From Aureimonas sp. SA4125 (GTDB lineage Bacteria; Pseudomonadota; Alphaproteobacteria; Rhizobiales; Rhizobiaceae), in assembly GCF_019973775.1 (NCBI RefSeq), contig NZ_AP025032.1, forward strand, positions 1,550,001 through 1,614,000: a DNA stretch of 64,000 nucleotides, given 5' to 3'. A model generated the notes under the pieces. That model saw only the letters and a list, made by a program, of their open reading frames with translations. It had not been told where the DNA came from and made no database searches. Numbering within the stretch: the first letter of the stretch is position 1; every line of letters begins with the position of its first letter. Of the stretch, positions 32,176 through 41,107 are shown piece by piece. Made by a program: the position numbers and the translations under genes.

Positions 32176-33284
32176 GATCCTGATTTCCCTGGCTCCGTGG
32201 GCTTATCCTGCCGGACGAAAGGCTTGTGTTTCCGCTGCTGACGGCGCTCCAGCGCCGTCAGCACGAGGTCGACGAGGCGATAAGGTCGAAGCCGCAGCTG
32301 CAGCCAAGCGAGCATCAGCCATTGCGCCGGTGGCATCCGAGGTGCGCAGCAGTACGCTGCGATCACCACGCGGTCGATTGCGCTTGCACCGACCAGTTGC
32401 CGGAGGAGGTCGCCTGGATCGGACGACTCCTCGATCGCCACCCGCGCCGCCGCGAACCGCCAGCGTCGCTGAAAGAAAGCGGGATACCAGGCGGGAATTT
32501 CGGGATCCTCGGACAGGAGTTGCGGCAGATCATGCAGCGCTTGCTCGGCCATGGCCGGGTCGAGGGCAGTGGTGCGGGAATAGCCCTCGCGAAAGACGTT
32601 CCAGGCTGCCATCGGACGGGGCTCGTAGACCATGCCTTCGCCGAGGGCGATCTTGCGCGCCAGGACACCGTCCGCGAAGGATCCGGCGCGCAGGTCGAAC
32701 CCGCCGCGGGAAACAATGGCATCACGGCGGATGATGGCGCTGCCGGTCAGGATGAAGTTATCCGCCGTGCGAAGCCGGTCGGCCACATCGCCTGGCCCCA
32801 TCGCCCCGCCTTGGCGCAGCGGCCGGACCGCAGGACGGTGACCGAGTACACGACCATCCTCGCCATCCAGGAGAATCGCGTCGCCGCAGAACAGCCCTGC
32901 GCTCGGGTGCTCTTCGAGGCGCGAGAGTGCCAGGGTGAAGAAGCCGGGCAGGACGTAGTCGTCGGCGGCGGCGAAATAGACGTATCGGCCAAGGGCTGCA
33001 TCCAGCCCGCGCTGCAGGGCGCCAAGGGCTCCCAGATTGGTGCAGTTGCTGAGAATTCGAATTCGGCCGCGGGAGTTCTGCGCGTAGCGCCCGAGAATTT
33101 CCAAGCTTTCGTCGGTGGAAGCGTCGTCGACGATGATGATCTCGTCGGCAGGGCGCTGCTGGGCGAGGAGGGCATCGAGCGCGAACGGCAGGAACTGCGC
33201 GTGGTTGAAGTTCGGCAGCACGACCGACAGCATCATGGGAGTGACCAAGGCGTTGTCTGCCGACGGAGCCGCCACGCGTGGCAT
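32172..33284 (-). CDS. GT2-family glycosyltransferase
   Basis: A 370-residue cytoplasmic glycosyltransferase with a GT-A fold. [23 protein letters not shown] opens the domain. [16 protein letters not shown] and the metal-binding region [14 protein letters not shown] (about residue 115) are visible; the rest is Arg-rich without clear membrane spans. Acceptor and donor are unknown. The start at 33284 is chosen because it lies 5 bases after the phosphatase stop with GGTAGGG upstream; an ATG at 33299 is possible. It sits between a GmhB-like phosphatase and cysD in one coupled operon. Confidence 0.85.
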   Translation of the reverse strand: MPRVAAPSADNALVTPMMLSVVLPNFNHAQFLPFALDALLAQQRPADEIIIVDDASTDESLEILGRYAQNSRGRIRILSNCTNLGALGALQRGLDAALGRYVYFAAADDYVLPGFFTLALSRLEEHPSAGLFCGDAILLDGEDGRVLGHRPAVRPLRQGGAMGPGDVADRLRTADNFILTGSAIIRRDAIVSRGGFDLRAGSFADGVLARKIALGEGMVYEPRPMAAWNVFREGYSRTTALDPAMAEQALHDLPQLLSEDPEIPAWYPAFFQRRWRFAAARVAIEESSDPGDLLRQLVGASAIDRVVIAAYCCAPRMPPAQWLMLAWLQLRLRPYRLVDLVLTALERRQQRKHKPFVRQDKPTEPGKSGS

Positions 33285-33288
33285 CGCC

Positions 33289-33945
33289 CTACCGTTCATC
33301 GCGCAAGCCGTCGAGACGATCCGTAATCGCCTGCGCTGCCGTTTCCTGGAGCAGTCCGGTGTAACGGCCGAGCCATTTCTGCCGCGCTTGCTCGAAGAGA
33401 TCCGTCTGTCCTCGGCCGTATCCACTCACCACCAGCGTGCCGCCCGGCAACCCCGCCCGGAAACCGGCCTCCAGATCGCTGACACGGTCACCGATGATCC
33501 AGGAAGAGGGGAGATCGACGTGCAGCATTTCAGCCGCTGCCACCAGCATTCCCGGCGCTGGCTTGCGCCAAGGGTGGTCGGCGATCCCCAGCGTGCCCTT
33601 TCCGATGCCGTGATAGCCGCAGGCAAAGACCGCAGCGACATGGGCGCCGGCATCGGTCAGTCTTGCGATCAGCGCATCCTGGACGCTTTGAAACTCTGCC
33701 CAGCCGAAACGGCCGCGCGCGATGCCCGATTGGTTTGTGACAATTACCACGGCGACGCCGAGCGCATTGGCTTGGGCAATGGCCGGCGCAATTCCCGGGG
33801 TCAGTTGGATATCCTCGGCGCGATGCAGAAAATCGACCTCCTCCACCACGACGCCGTCTCGGTCCAGGAACAGAGCGGGGCGGCCGGTGAAGTCGGTCTG
33901 TTCGATCTTCTCAGCCCAGGTGCCGATACCGTCTTGCAGATACAA
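33289..33945 (-). CDS. HAD phosphatase, GmhB-like (heptose bisphosphate phosphatase)
   Basis: A HAD-superfamily phosphatase of the histidinol-phosphate/GmhB class. Motif I is ALFLDRDGVVVEEVDFLH, motif II VVIVTNQSGIARG, motif III WRKPAPGM and motif IV IIGDRVSDLEAG. The Cys/His zinc loop usual in GmhB is represented only by FACGYHGIGKGTLGIADH, so zinc binding is uncertain. The start is uncertain: a TTG at 33945 with AAGAGG upstream is used, while a GTG at 34041 would add 32 residues lacking family similarity. In a heptose pathway it would remove the 7-phosphate. The matching GmhA and HldE homologues are at 52.9 and 55.7 kb. Confidence 0.75.
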   Translation of the reverse strand: MYLQDGIGTWAEKIEQTDFTGRPALFLDRDGVVVEEVDFLHRAEDIQLTPGIAPAIAQANALGVAVVIVTNQSGIARGRFGWAEFQSVQDALIARLTDAGAHVAAVFACGYHGIGKGTLGIADHPWRKPAPGMLVAAAEMLHVDLPSSWIIGDRVSDLEAGFRAGLPGGTLVVSGYGRGQTDLFEQARQKWLGRYTGLLQETAAQAITDRLDGLRDER

Positions 33946-34253
33946 AACCGCCTCTTGAGTATGCGAAAAGGGCCCTGCCCGAAGATGGTGAGTGTTCCAC
34001 CGGCGAACCGGCGTCAAGCAAAAAAGCCCGTGTACCCGCACGTCGGGTCGTCGTCATCGATCACCTGTGGCGCTTCGGCAGAGTGTCCGCGTCACGCAAA
34101 CGTCGCACGCTGACGATAGGGAAACACATGGGCGCCAAAATATTTGGACGAATGCAAGCGCTGCCATCTTGCGGGAGCCGGCGTCTTCTACCTATGATCG
34201 CTGAAGAGTTCAATGGACAACAGGAGTCGGTGACGACGCTGGCGGGAGGGCAG

Positions 34254-36569
34254 ATGGCAACAATTACCGGAACGAGCTTTGGCAACGTGTTCAATGTCAC
34301 GGACACGCAGTCGCTTGCGCTGAATTACGCCCTCGGCGTGCATTCGGTCACTGTCGGGGCACGGACCTTCGTTTACACCGCAGGCTACTACGACAGCGGG
34401 GTCTCGGTTTTCGAACTCGGCGCTGCGGGTCAATTGACCTTCGTCCAGACGATCGGGGACACCAATTCGACGGCACTGGATGGGGCCGCAAATTTTGCGT
34501 CCGTCTCCATCAATGGAACATCCTATCTTTACGTCAGCGGCGCGGAGGATTCTGGCATCAGCGTATTTCAGGTGGGCAGTGACGGAACGCTCTCGCTCAA
34601 GCAGAGTGTTTTCGACGACGCGACGCTTGAAATCTCTGGAACCGAGGGGCGAATGTCCATCGCGACGGTCGGCGGCAACTCGTATCTCGTTGCAACGGGA
34701 TTTGATGACTACGGCATCAGCACGTTTCGCATCAACTCGAACGGGTCGATTACGCCGACGGACTCCGTCGATGATTCCAGCAGCAGCCTCAACGAGTTGT
34801 ACGGAGCCTATTCCACTGCGACGGCTGTCGTCGGCGGCAATACTTTTGTGTTCGCCGCCGGGTACTACGATGATGGCGTCACCAGTTTCTCACTGGATGC
34901 CAACGGGCAGCTGACCTACGCCGACAGCGTCTCGGACAGTGCGACGCTTCAACTCAGTGGAGCCCACGGTCTCGCGACTGCGGTCGTCCAGGGGACGACC
35001 TACCTATTTGCGTCCGGCGCCCACGACGACGGGATCAGTGTCTTCTCCGTCAATTCCAGCGGACAGTTGTCGAATGTGTTCAACATCGACGATACCGGGG
35101 CACTCGGTCTCGACGGCGCGTCCGGCCTCCAGACGTTCCAGTTCGGCGGTCAGAGCTTCCTCGCCGTCGTCGGCCAGAACGACAGCGCCATCGGGTACTT
35201 CCTGATCTCAGCCAGCGGCGCGCTCACATCCGTCGCGACCTTGTTCGACAGCGCCGCGACCGAACTCTATGGGGCCGCCAATGTGACGTTCGCCGAAGTG
35301 GGCGGCTCGTCCTTCCTCGTTGCCACCGGCCTCTACGACGACGGCGTCTCGGTCTTCGAAATCGGTGGCGGAAACGACACGCTGACGGGCACCAATAGCG
35401 ACGACATCATGAGAGGAAGGGGTGGGGCGGACATTCTCGACGGCCTCGCTGGCAGCGACCTGATGGACGGTGGCACGGGCGGCGACCTGATGCGCGGCGG
35501 TACCGGCAACGACAGCTATTCCGTCGACAATATTGGCGACGATGTCATCGAATTTGCCAATGAGGGTAGTGATGTCGTCTACGCATCGGTCAGTTTCGAT
35601 CTCACCGCCAATGTCGAATCGATCGTCATGCAGGGTACCGCCGATATCGGTACCAATGGCAACGCGCTCAACAACCATATCTACGGCAACTCAGGCAACA
35701 ACTACATTAACGGCGCGGGCGGCAGCGACTTGATGTCGGGCGGCGCCGGCAATGATGTCTATGCGGTCGACAGCGCTGGTGACCAGATCATCGAGGCGGC
35801 CAATGGCGGCACCGACACCATGTACATCAACCTGACATACAACATGGTGCCCCAAGTCGAAAATCTAATCATGAGTGGTACCGGCAACCTCAATACCATT
35901 GGCAACGGCCTTTCCAACACCATCAGCGGCAATAGCGGCAACAACGTGATTGACGGCGGCGCTGGCGGCGACACGATTTTCGGGCGGGCCGGTGGCGACG
36001 CGTTGGCGGGCGGACAGGGCGCCGACACCATCTCCGGCAACGAGGGCAACGACGTCATCTATGGAGGAACCGAGGGAGACCTGATTAACGGCGGGGCGAA
36101 CAACGATACGATCTCGGGGAATGACGGCAACGATTTCATCTACGGCGACGACGCCGGCAGCGCCAACTTTGGCGACACCCTGAACGGCAACGCCGGCGCC
36201 GACTCGATTTTCGGCTTCGGCGGCAACGATACGATCTGGGGCGGAGCGGACGGGGACTCGCTGCGGGGCGGCGATGGCGGCGATACGCTGCGCGGCGAAG
36301 GCGGCAATGACTATCTCTATGGCGAGGGCGGCGCCGACGCGTTTCAGTACACGGCCCGCGATTTCGACACCGACCAGATTTTCGACTTCCAGAACGGCGT
36401 CGACAAGATCCAGATGTCGCAATCGATCTTCGCCAACTACGCTGCCGTCATGGCCTCCTCGCAGCAGATCGGGGGCGACGTCCTGATCGATGCGGGTTCC
36501 GGCGACAGGATCGCACTAAAGAACTTCTCGCTCGCCAATCTCACCGCGGATGATTTCATCTTCTATTGA
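34254..36569 (+). CDS. Secreted seven-bladed beta-propeller / RTX exoprotein
   Basis: A 771-residue protein without a Sec signal, consistent with type I secretion. Residues ~25-370 contain seven ~48-residue repeats, each with a core like GYYDDGVSVFxL followed by xxGxLT and a D-rich turn: a probable seven-bladed propeller. RTX nonapeptides (GGxGxDxLx type) follow at ~372-420, ~475-490 and ~560-700, separated by two NVESIVM/QVENLIM-type spacers. The C-terminus (FQYTARDFDTDQIFDFQNG...SLANLTADDFIFY) is the shared secretion module seen in two other genes here. The ATG at 34254 follows GGGAGGGCAG and gives MATITGTSF; upstream in-frame codons look non-coding. The substrate or function is unknown; adhesion or lactonase/esterase-like activity are possibilities. 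Confidence 0.82.
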   Translation: MATITGTSFGNVFNVTDTQSLALNYALGVHSVTVGARTFVYTAGYYDSGVSVFELGAAGQLTFVQTIGDTNSTALDGAANFASVSINGTSYLYVSGAEDSGISVFQVGSDGTLSLKQSVFDDATLEISGTEGRMSIATVGGNSYLVATGFDDYGISTFRINSNGSITPTDSVDDSSSSLNELYGAYSTATAVVGGNTFVFAAGYYDDGVTSFSLDANGQLTYADSVSDSATLQLSGAHGLATAVVQGTTYLFASGAHDDGISVFSVNSSGQLSNVFNIDDTGALGLDGASGLQTFQFGGQSFLAVVGQNDSAIGYFLISASGALTSVATLFDSAATELYGAANVTFAEVGGSSFLVATGLYDDGVSVFEIGGGNDTLTGTNSDDIMRGRGGADILDGLAGSDLMDGGTGGDLMRGGTGNDSYSVDNIGDDVIEFANEGSDVVYASVSFDLTANVESIVMQGTADIGTNGNALNNHIYGNSGNNYINGAGGSDLMSGGAGNDVYAVDSAGDQIIEAANGGTDTMYINLTYNMVPQVENLIMSGTGNLNTIGNGLSNTISGNSGNNVIDGGAGGDTIFGRAGGDALAGGQGADTISGNEGNDVIYGGTEGDLINGGANNDTISGNDGNDFIYGDDAGSANFGDTLNGNAGADSIFGFGGNDTIWGGADGDSLRGGDGGDTLRGEGGNDYLYGEGGADAFQYTARDFDTDQIFDFQNGVDKIQMSQSIFANYAAVMASSQQIGGDVLIDAGSGDRIALKNFSLANLTADDFIFY

Positions 36570-36604
36570 GAAATCTGCCGAAGAGGCCTGACGCCCACGC
36601 ATCG

Positions 36605-36647
36605 GCGGCCGCCGCCCGCGCAATCAAGCTGCGCGGGGCGCGGCCGC
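36605..36647 (+). terminator. Large GC hairpin after the propeller-RTX gene
   Basis: Arms at 36605-36622 and 36630-36647 pair at 16 of 18 positions around ATCAAGC and are followed by ATAATTTCG. It starts 36 bases after the stop codon. The ~200 bases between it and the IS3 element contain no gene that I can support. Confidence 0.65.
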
Positions 36648-36908
36648 ATAATTTCGTCAGCGACTAGGGCCCAGCGTGCGGGGGATAGGTTAACATTCTT
36701 GGCGGTGGCTCGGATTAACCCGGCCGCTTCTGCCTGTGGTCAGCAATTAGGCGGCCAGGCGGATCCAGCGCTCGAACATGGCATGGCCATCTCCTCTCCG
36801 TGCAGGAGATATCGTCCATGTTTGTACGCCGGTTCTTGTACGCGGATAGAGGTGGCTCGGTTTGTCTGAACAGGCTCGGCGGCCTGATAAGTGGATCGTC
36901 TGCCGGGT

Positions 36909-37733
36909 TTATGCCGCTGCGAGAAGCGGCTGGTTGAAGTAGGCGTGGTCCGGGGTCTTCCGGCCCAAGCTCGAGTGCGGGCGTCCGCCGTTGTAGAAGT
37001 CGAGGTATCGGGCGAGCGAGGCCCGGGCATGGCTGACCGTCTCATAGGCCCGGAGATAGACCTCCTCGTATTTCACTGATTTCCAGAGCCGCTCGACGAA
37101 GACGTTGTCGCGCCAGGCGCCCTTGCCGTCCATGCTGATCTTGATCTCCCTGTCCAACAGGACCTTCGTGAAGTCGATGCTGGTGAACTGCGAGCCCTGA
37201 TCCGTGTTGAAGATTTCGGGTTTCCCAAAACGGGCCAAGGCCTCCTCCACCGCCTCGATGCAGAAGTCCGCCTGCATCGAGATCGAAAGCCGCCAGCTCA
37301 GCACCCGCCGGCTGAACCAGTCGACGACGGCGGCGAGATAGACGAAGCCGCGGGCCATCGGGATGTAGGTAATGTCCATCGCCCAGACCTGGTTCGGCCG
37401 CATCACCGGCAGCTTGCGCAGGAGATAGGGATAGATCTTGTGGCCCGGCGCCGGCTTTGACGTGTTCGGCCGACGGTAGATCGCCTCAATCGCCATCCGC
37501 TTCATCAGCGTTGCGACACGCAGGCGGCCGACAACAATGCCCTCCAAAGTCAAGAGGTCGCGAAGCATGCGGCTGCCGGCGAAGGGATATTCCAAATGCA
37601 GTTCGTCTATCCGTCGCATGAGTGCGAGATCGGCGGCAGAGACAGCGCGTGGCAGGTAGTAGACGCTTCCCCGGCTGATGCCGAGTTCGCGTGCCTGCCC
37701 GGCAACCGGCAGAGGATGGGAGCGGTCGATCAT
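36909..37733 (-). CDS. IS3-family transposase OrfB (DDE integrase domain)
   Basis: A 274-residue catalytic subunit. An HTH_21-like N-terminus (IDELHLEYPFAGSRMLRDLL) is followed by an rve-type core with the acidic triad in VWAMDITYIPM, EIFNTDQGSQFTS and NVFVERLWKSVKYEEVYL. The C-terminal LDFYNGGRPHSSLGRKTPDHAY is typical. It appears complete. Confidence 0.94.
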   Translation of the reverse strand: MIDRSHPLPVAGQARELGISRGSVYYLPRAVSAADLALMRRIDELHLEYPFAGSRMLRDLLTLEGIVVGRLRVATLMKRMAIEAIYRRPNTSKPAPGHKIYPYLLRKLPVMRPNQVWAMDITYIPMARGFVYLAAVVDWFSRRVLSWRLSISMQADFCIEAVEEALARFGKPEIFNTDQGSQFTSIDFTKVLLDREIKISMDGKGAWRDNVFVERLWKSVKYEEVYLRAYETVSHARASLARYLDFYNGGRPHSSLGRKTPDHAYFNQPLLAAA

Positions 37734-38044
37734 CGTCTTGCGCTCGGCAACAGTCCGGCCTTGTCGAGCGCGCCTTCCAAAAAATCGTTGGCCAATGTCA
37801 GCTCCCCGATCTTGGCATGCAGCGTCTTCACGTCGATGACTGGGGCGGCGGCGATTGCGGTCGTTTCTGATCCGAAAACTCCGGCGGCGCCCTCCAGAAG
37901 CTGAGAGCGCCACTGCGTGATCTGATTGGGATGCACGTCGAACTGCTGCGCCAATTCGGCCAGCGTCTTCTCGCCGCGCACTGCTGCCAGCGCCACCTTT
38001 GCTTTGAAGGTAGGGCTGTGGTTCCGCCTCGGTCTCTTGGTCAT
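37730..38044 (-). CDS. IS3-family transposase OrfA
   Basis: A 104-residue DNA-binding subunit: MTKRPRRNHSPTFKAKVALAAVRGEKTLAELAQQFDVHPNQITQWR is the transposase_8-type helix-turn-helix (residues ~10-50), followed by a leucine-rich coiled coil (LHAKIGELTLANDFLEGAL). Its stop overlaps the orfB ATG (ATGA), suggesting reinitiation or frameshift-linked OrfAB. Confidence 0.92.
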   Translation of the reverse strand: MTKRPRRNHSPTFKAKVALAAVRGEKTLAELAQQFDVHPNQITQWRSQLLEGAAGVFGSETTAIAAAPVIDVKTLHAKIGELTLANDFLEGALDKAGLLPSARR

Positions 38045-38128
38045 CGTCTCTCCTGGTCGCGGCCATCCTGGCCGTCTTCAGGCAGACAATCCACTCAGCC
38101 CGCTGTGCAGATTTGCCGAGCCACCTCT

Positions 38129-38491
38129 GATGCCGATATCCGACGATTTCAAAAGTCCCAGTTTTACCTAGTGTTTAGCATGATGCAGTGACGCATGAGG
38201 CAATTCTGCAACTAAAAGAGCTAAATCTGTCGATACGTAAGATTGCCTACCTTGTGTCGCGACGGAGGCATCAACTATGCTCCGGCGGCATCAACTATGC
38301 TCCGGCGGTGAATAGTTAACTCCTTATTCAGCGAGCTGGCCGAATATCGCGTAATGCTTGAGCTTTAGGTATGCTCATCGATTACGGCCGACCCATACGA
38401 CAGGTTTCACCATCCACAACAAATGGAACCGACTGGTTGACCTTCGGATCAATGCGTCGGGCAACCACAGCGAGCGAAAAGGCAAGCATCG
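38129..38491. other. Gap before the serralysin gene, with a degraded frame
   Basis: 363 bases with lower GC. A plus-strand frame from 38189 reads THEAILQLKELNLSIRKIAY and then VSRRR, resembling a helix-turn-helix transposase start, but it ends in the direct repeat at 38267 and a stop near 38318; I treat it as debris. The rest should carry the serralysin promoter, not identified. Confidence 0.4.
38267..38306. repeat. Two-copy 20-bp direct repeat
   Basis: GGCATCAACTATGCTCCGG occurs at 38267-38285 and again at 38287-38305, a 20-base period. It is probably a replication-slippage duplication in the leader of the protease gene. Confidence 0.9.
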
Positions 38492-40429
38492 ATGAGCATG
38501 CATGCGGCTGACCCAGCAAGCATCCTGAAAGGACTTTCACCGTGGCTAGACGGGGCCGGACCCGTTCTCAGCGCGCCGCCTATGATCAGCGTAAACGACA
38601 CGATCCGGCAGCTTCGTACCAATTGGATTGACGGAACCCAGGCCACATTCGATTGGGGGTCCGTATCCTCGATCGACTACTACGTCGGTGGCACGCCCTA
38701 TTCGAGCAGCTCGGGCGAAAATAGTTACGTAACGCCCATGACAAGCCTGATGCAGTCGCGGGCGGTTTTGAGCTTCGAGCTTTGGGACGACCTGATCGCC
38801 GTCTCGCTGAATCCTGCGACCTCTGCCGCTTCGAACCAGATACAGTTTGAATATGCAACCAACACCATAAACAGCGGCACATATGCAAAAATCCTGAACG
38901 CTCAGGATGTTGGAGAAAATATTTATAACGCCGATCGCTACGTGATGGCGCGAAGCGAGATCTGGTTGAATTCCGGTTGGACGTCACACAACACCGACGG
39001 CGACATGTATTTTGGCGGATACGGGCTCAAGACCTATATCCACGAAATCGGCCATAGCCTTGGTCTGTCGCATCCCGGCGCATACGATGCCTCCCAGGGC
39101 TCTTTCAGTTACGACACGAGCGCGGAGTACAGCAACGACACCCGACAGTATTCAGTGATGTCGTATTTTGGTGGCTACAATGTCGGCACTGGCTGGAGTA
39201 CCGATTACGGCGACTACTACTCTTCGACGCCTATGATCGACGATATCTCTGCGGTGCAGGCAATCTACGGCGCGGATATGACGACGCGCAGCGGAAACAC
39301 GGTCTATGGGTGGGGATCGACGGCAGATCGCGCAGTCTTCGACTTTGCCGCCTATGGCAGCGACGTTCCGATCTTCGCGATCTGGGACGGTGGCGGTATC
39401 GACACCATCAACGCATCCGGGTCAAACCAAAACCAGCGGATCGACCTGACGGCTGGCAACTATTCGAGCACGGGTGGCCACATCGCCAATATCGCCATCG
39501 CTCGCAACGTCGTCATCGAAAATGCGATAGGCGGCGGTGGAAACGACGTGCTGACCGGAAATGCCGCGAACAACTCTCTCACCGGCGGCGTTGGTGGGGA
39601 TTCGCTCTATGGTCTTGGGGGAACCGACACGATCGTGGGGGGCATCGGCAACGACTTCATCTACGGCGGCAGCGATCGGGACCTTCTCAACGGTGGCGTC
39701 GGCAACGATACAGTCTCCGCCGGCGATGGGAACGATCTCGTCTACGGCGATGATTCCGGAACCGCTGACTACGGCGACAACATCGACGGCGGCGCCGGTT
39801 CCGACGCTCTCTACGGGTTCGGCGGCGCTGACAGGATCTATGGTGGCGCCGACGCCGACAGCATCTTCGGAGGGGCCGGAGCCGACACGCTGCTGGGACA
39901 GGCTGGCAACGACGTCGTCCAGGCTGGCACCGAAGGAGACCTTATAAACGGCGGCATCGGCAATGATAGCCTGTCCGGTAACGAAGGAAATGACTTCATC
40001 TACGGAGACGATCCCGGCACCGCCAACTACGGCGACAATGTCGACGGGGGAGCCGGCGCAGACTCCATCTTCGGGTTTGGCGGCAACGATGTTCTGTGGG
40101 GCGGGGCGGAGGGCGACTCGCTCCGCGGTGGCGACGGAAATGACACTCTGCGCGGCATGGGGGGTAACGACTACCTCTACGGTGAAGGCGGTGCCGATGT
40201 CTTCCAGTATGTCAGTGCCGGCTTCGCCGTCGATCAATTGTTCGACTTTCAGAACGGCATCGATTTGATCCAGATAGGCGTCTCGATCTTCGCCGACTTT
40301 GCCGCAGTCAGTGCCTCGGCCCTGCAGGTCGGGGCCGACGTCTTGATCGACGCCGGAGACGGCGACAAACTGGCGATCAAAGGCTTCTCTCTGGCCAACC
40401 TGACCGCGGACGATTTCCTGTTCTTCTAG
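38492..40429 (+). CDS. Serralysin-type RTX zinc metalloprotease (M10B)
   Basis: A 645-residue secreted protease. The catalytic domain (about residues 30-270) has the metzincin zinc motif HEIGHSLGLSHPG at ~184-196 and the Met-turn SVMSYFGG at ~221. The expected Tyr zinc ligand region of serralysins (SVMSYF) is present. RTX repeats (GGxGxDxL) occupy ~345-560, including two copies of a longer unit beginning NDxxYGDDxGTAxYGD. The C-terminus GDKLAIKGFSLANLTADDFLFF is the shared type I secretion module. There is no Sec signal. It would be exported by a PrtD-type system such as the one at 57-61 kb. Confidence 0.92.
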   Translation: MSMHAADPASILKGLSPWLDGAGPVLSAPPMISVNDTIRQLRTNWIDGTQATFDWGSVSSIDYYVGGTPYSSSSGENSYVTPMTSLMQSRAVLSFELWDDLIAVSLNPATSAASNQIQFEYATNTINSGTYAKILNAQDVGENIYNADRYVMARSEIWLNSGWTSHNTDGDMYFGGYGLKTYIHEIGHSLGLSHPGAYDASQGSFSYDTSAEYSNDTRQYSVMSYFGGYNVGTGWSTDYGDYYSSTPMIDDISAVQAIYGADMTTRSGNTVYGWGSTADRAVFDFAAYGSDVPIFAIWDGGGIDTINASGSNQNQRIDLTAGNYSSTGGHIANIAIARNVVIENAIGGGGNDVLTGNAANNSLTGGVGGDSLYGLGGTDTIVGGIGNDFIYGGSDRDLLNGGVGNDTVSAGDGNDLVYGDDSGTADYGDNIDGGAGSDALYGFGGADRIYGGADADSIFGGAGADTLLGQAGNDVVQAGTEGDLINGGIGNDSLSGNEGNDFIYGDDPGTANYGDNVDGGAGADSIFGFGGNDVLWGGAEGDSLRGGDGNDTLRGMGGNDYLYGEGGADVFQYVSAGFAVDQLFDFQNGIDLIQIGVSIFADFAAVSASALQVGADVLIDAGDGDKLAIKGFSLANLTADDFLFF

Positions 40430-40451
40430 GCCTGCTCTGGACGCCAATACA

Positions 40452-40487
40452 GCCCGACCGAGCGTTCGACGCAGGACTCGGTCGGGC
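40452..40487 (+). terminator. 11-bp hairpin after the protease gene
   Basis: GCCCGACCGAG (40452-40462) and CTCGGTCGGGC (40477-40487) pair perfectly around a 14-base loop, 22 bases after the stop. No U-run follows. The ~300 bases up to the haloperoxidase remnant are A/T-richer and otherwise empty. Confidence 0.5.
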
Positions 40488-40792
40488 GGATGGAGCCCGA
40501 AGATTGTATGCGCCCTTTTCGGACGCAGACACGGGGGTGACCGTTTCTGCCTTCGCCAGCGCTATTTTCGCCGGGAAACGGACAACCCAATCCGGCCCGT
40601 ATCCGTGACATCGGTCAAGCCGTACGAGCATTTGGAGCGGTGGGTGAAATATTAGAGGGATCGATAATCCGGCGGCAAAAGGCGTCAATGCGCATATTCT
40701 TGACATATCCTCTTGTATTTTTTCAGAAGGTAGTAATGATCTAAGTTGTGAACTGCTGTGAAACGGCTCTGTTCCCTACTAGGAGAAGTCCA

Positions 40793-41107
40793 ATGGATAT
40801 TGTTGATTTCTTACCAGTTCATTCAGAAGACGAGCAGACGAGCAGACGAGCAGATGGACAGTGATCCGATTCTTTATTGGAATCGTTGTGGGCTGGAATT
40901 CAATAGGTTAACTCATTCTATCCGTGTTCCTCAAGGAGGACCAACGATGAGTTCTCGAGCATTGGGAATGCTTCAACTCTCCATCCATGACGCATTTTTC
41001 TCAATTAGGCCGCCGAGCCACAACCACTGGGCAACTTATCTTCTTCTTGCTACGGAAGATAATGCGCCGCAAGAACTGCCCGCGCGGGACCCAGATGCAA
41101 ATGATGC
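40793..41107 (+). pseudogene. Vanadium-haloperoxidase-like protein, 5' remnant
   Basis: An ATG at 40793 with a strong AGGAGAAG site opens MDIVDFLPVHSEDEQ, but this frame stops at 40862-40864. From 40854 another frame reads MDSDPILYWNRCGLEFNRLT, then GGPTMSSRALGMLQLSIHDAFF, which I recognise as the N-terminus of bacterial vanadium-dependent haloperoxidase/PAP2-like proteins (ILYWN...EANR..H..GPT.SSRAL...H.A..DA). The two frames are offset at a 3 x 8-bp repeat (40829-40852); one or four units would join them. At 41107 the gene is cut by an IS256 element and the catalytic remainder is absent from the window. Confidence 0.7.
40829..40852. repeat. Three 8-bp GACGAGCA repeats within the haloperoxidase start
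   Basis: Perfect units at 40829, 40837 and 40845. Because 8 is not a multiple of 3, copy number sets the reading frame: one or four copies would fuse the well-positioned ATG at 40793 to the haloperoxidase frame, three copies do not. Confidence 0.9.

Larger units (their letters stand above)
36848..38128. mobile_element. Intact IS3-family element, 1281 bp
   Basis: Bounded by inverted ends AGAGGTGGCTCGG (36848-36860) and CCGAGCCACCTCT (38116-38128), with further similarity inward. GAT at 36845-36847 and 38129-38131 may be a 3-bp target duplication. It carries overlapping orfA and orfB on the minus strand, both without frameshift or stop, so it may be active. It separates the propeller-RTX gene from the serralysin gene. 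Confidence 0.85.

Noticed and set aside
35370..36420. Regularly spaced short repeats resembling a CRISPR-like array
   Set aside because: They translate in frame to GGxGxDxLx calcium-binding nonapeptides and lack constant direct repeats with unique spacers.
38189..38320. HTH-like mini-frame upstream of the serralysin gene
   Set aside because: Only ~25 residues look like a helix-turn-helix, then a direct repeat and a stop follow; too little to name a gene or family.
40793..40864. A separate 23-residue leader peptide before the haloperoxidase remnant
   Set aside because: Possible, but the frame offset caused by the 8-bp repeat explains it more simply as the true gene start shifted out of frame.
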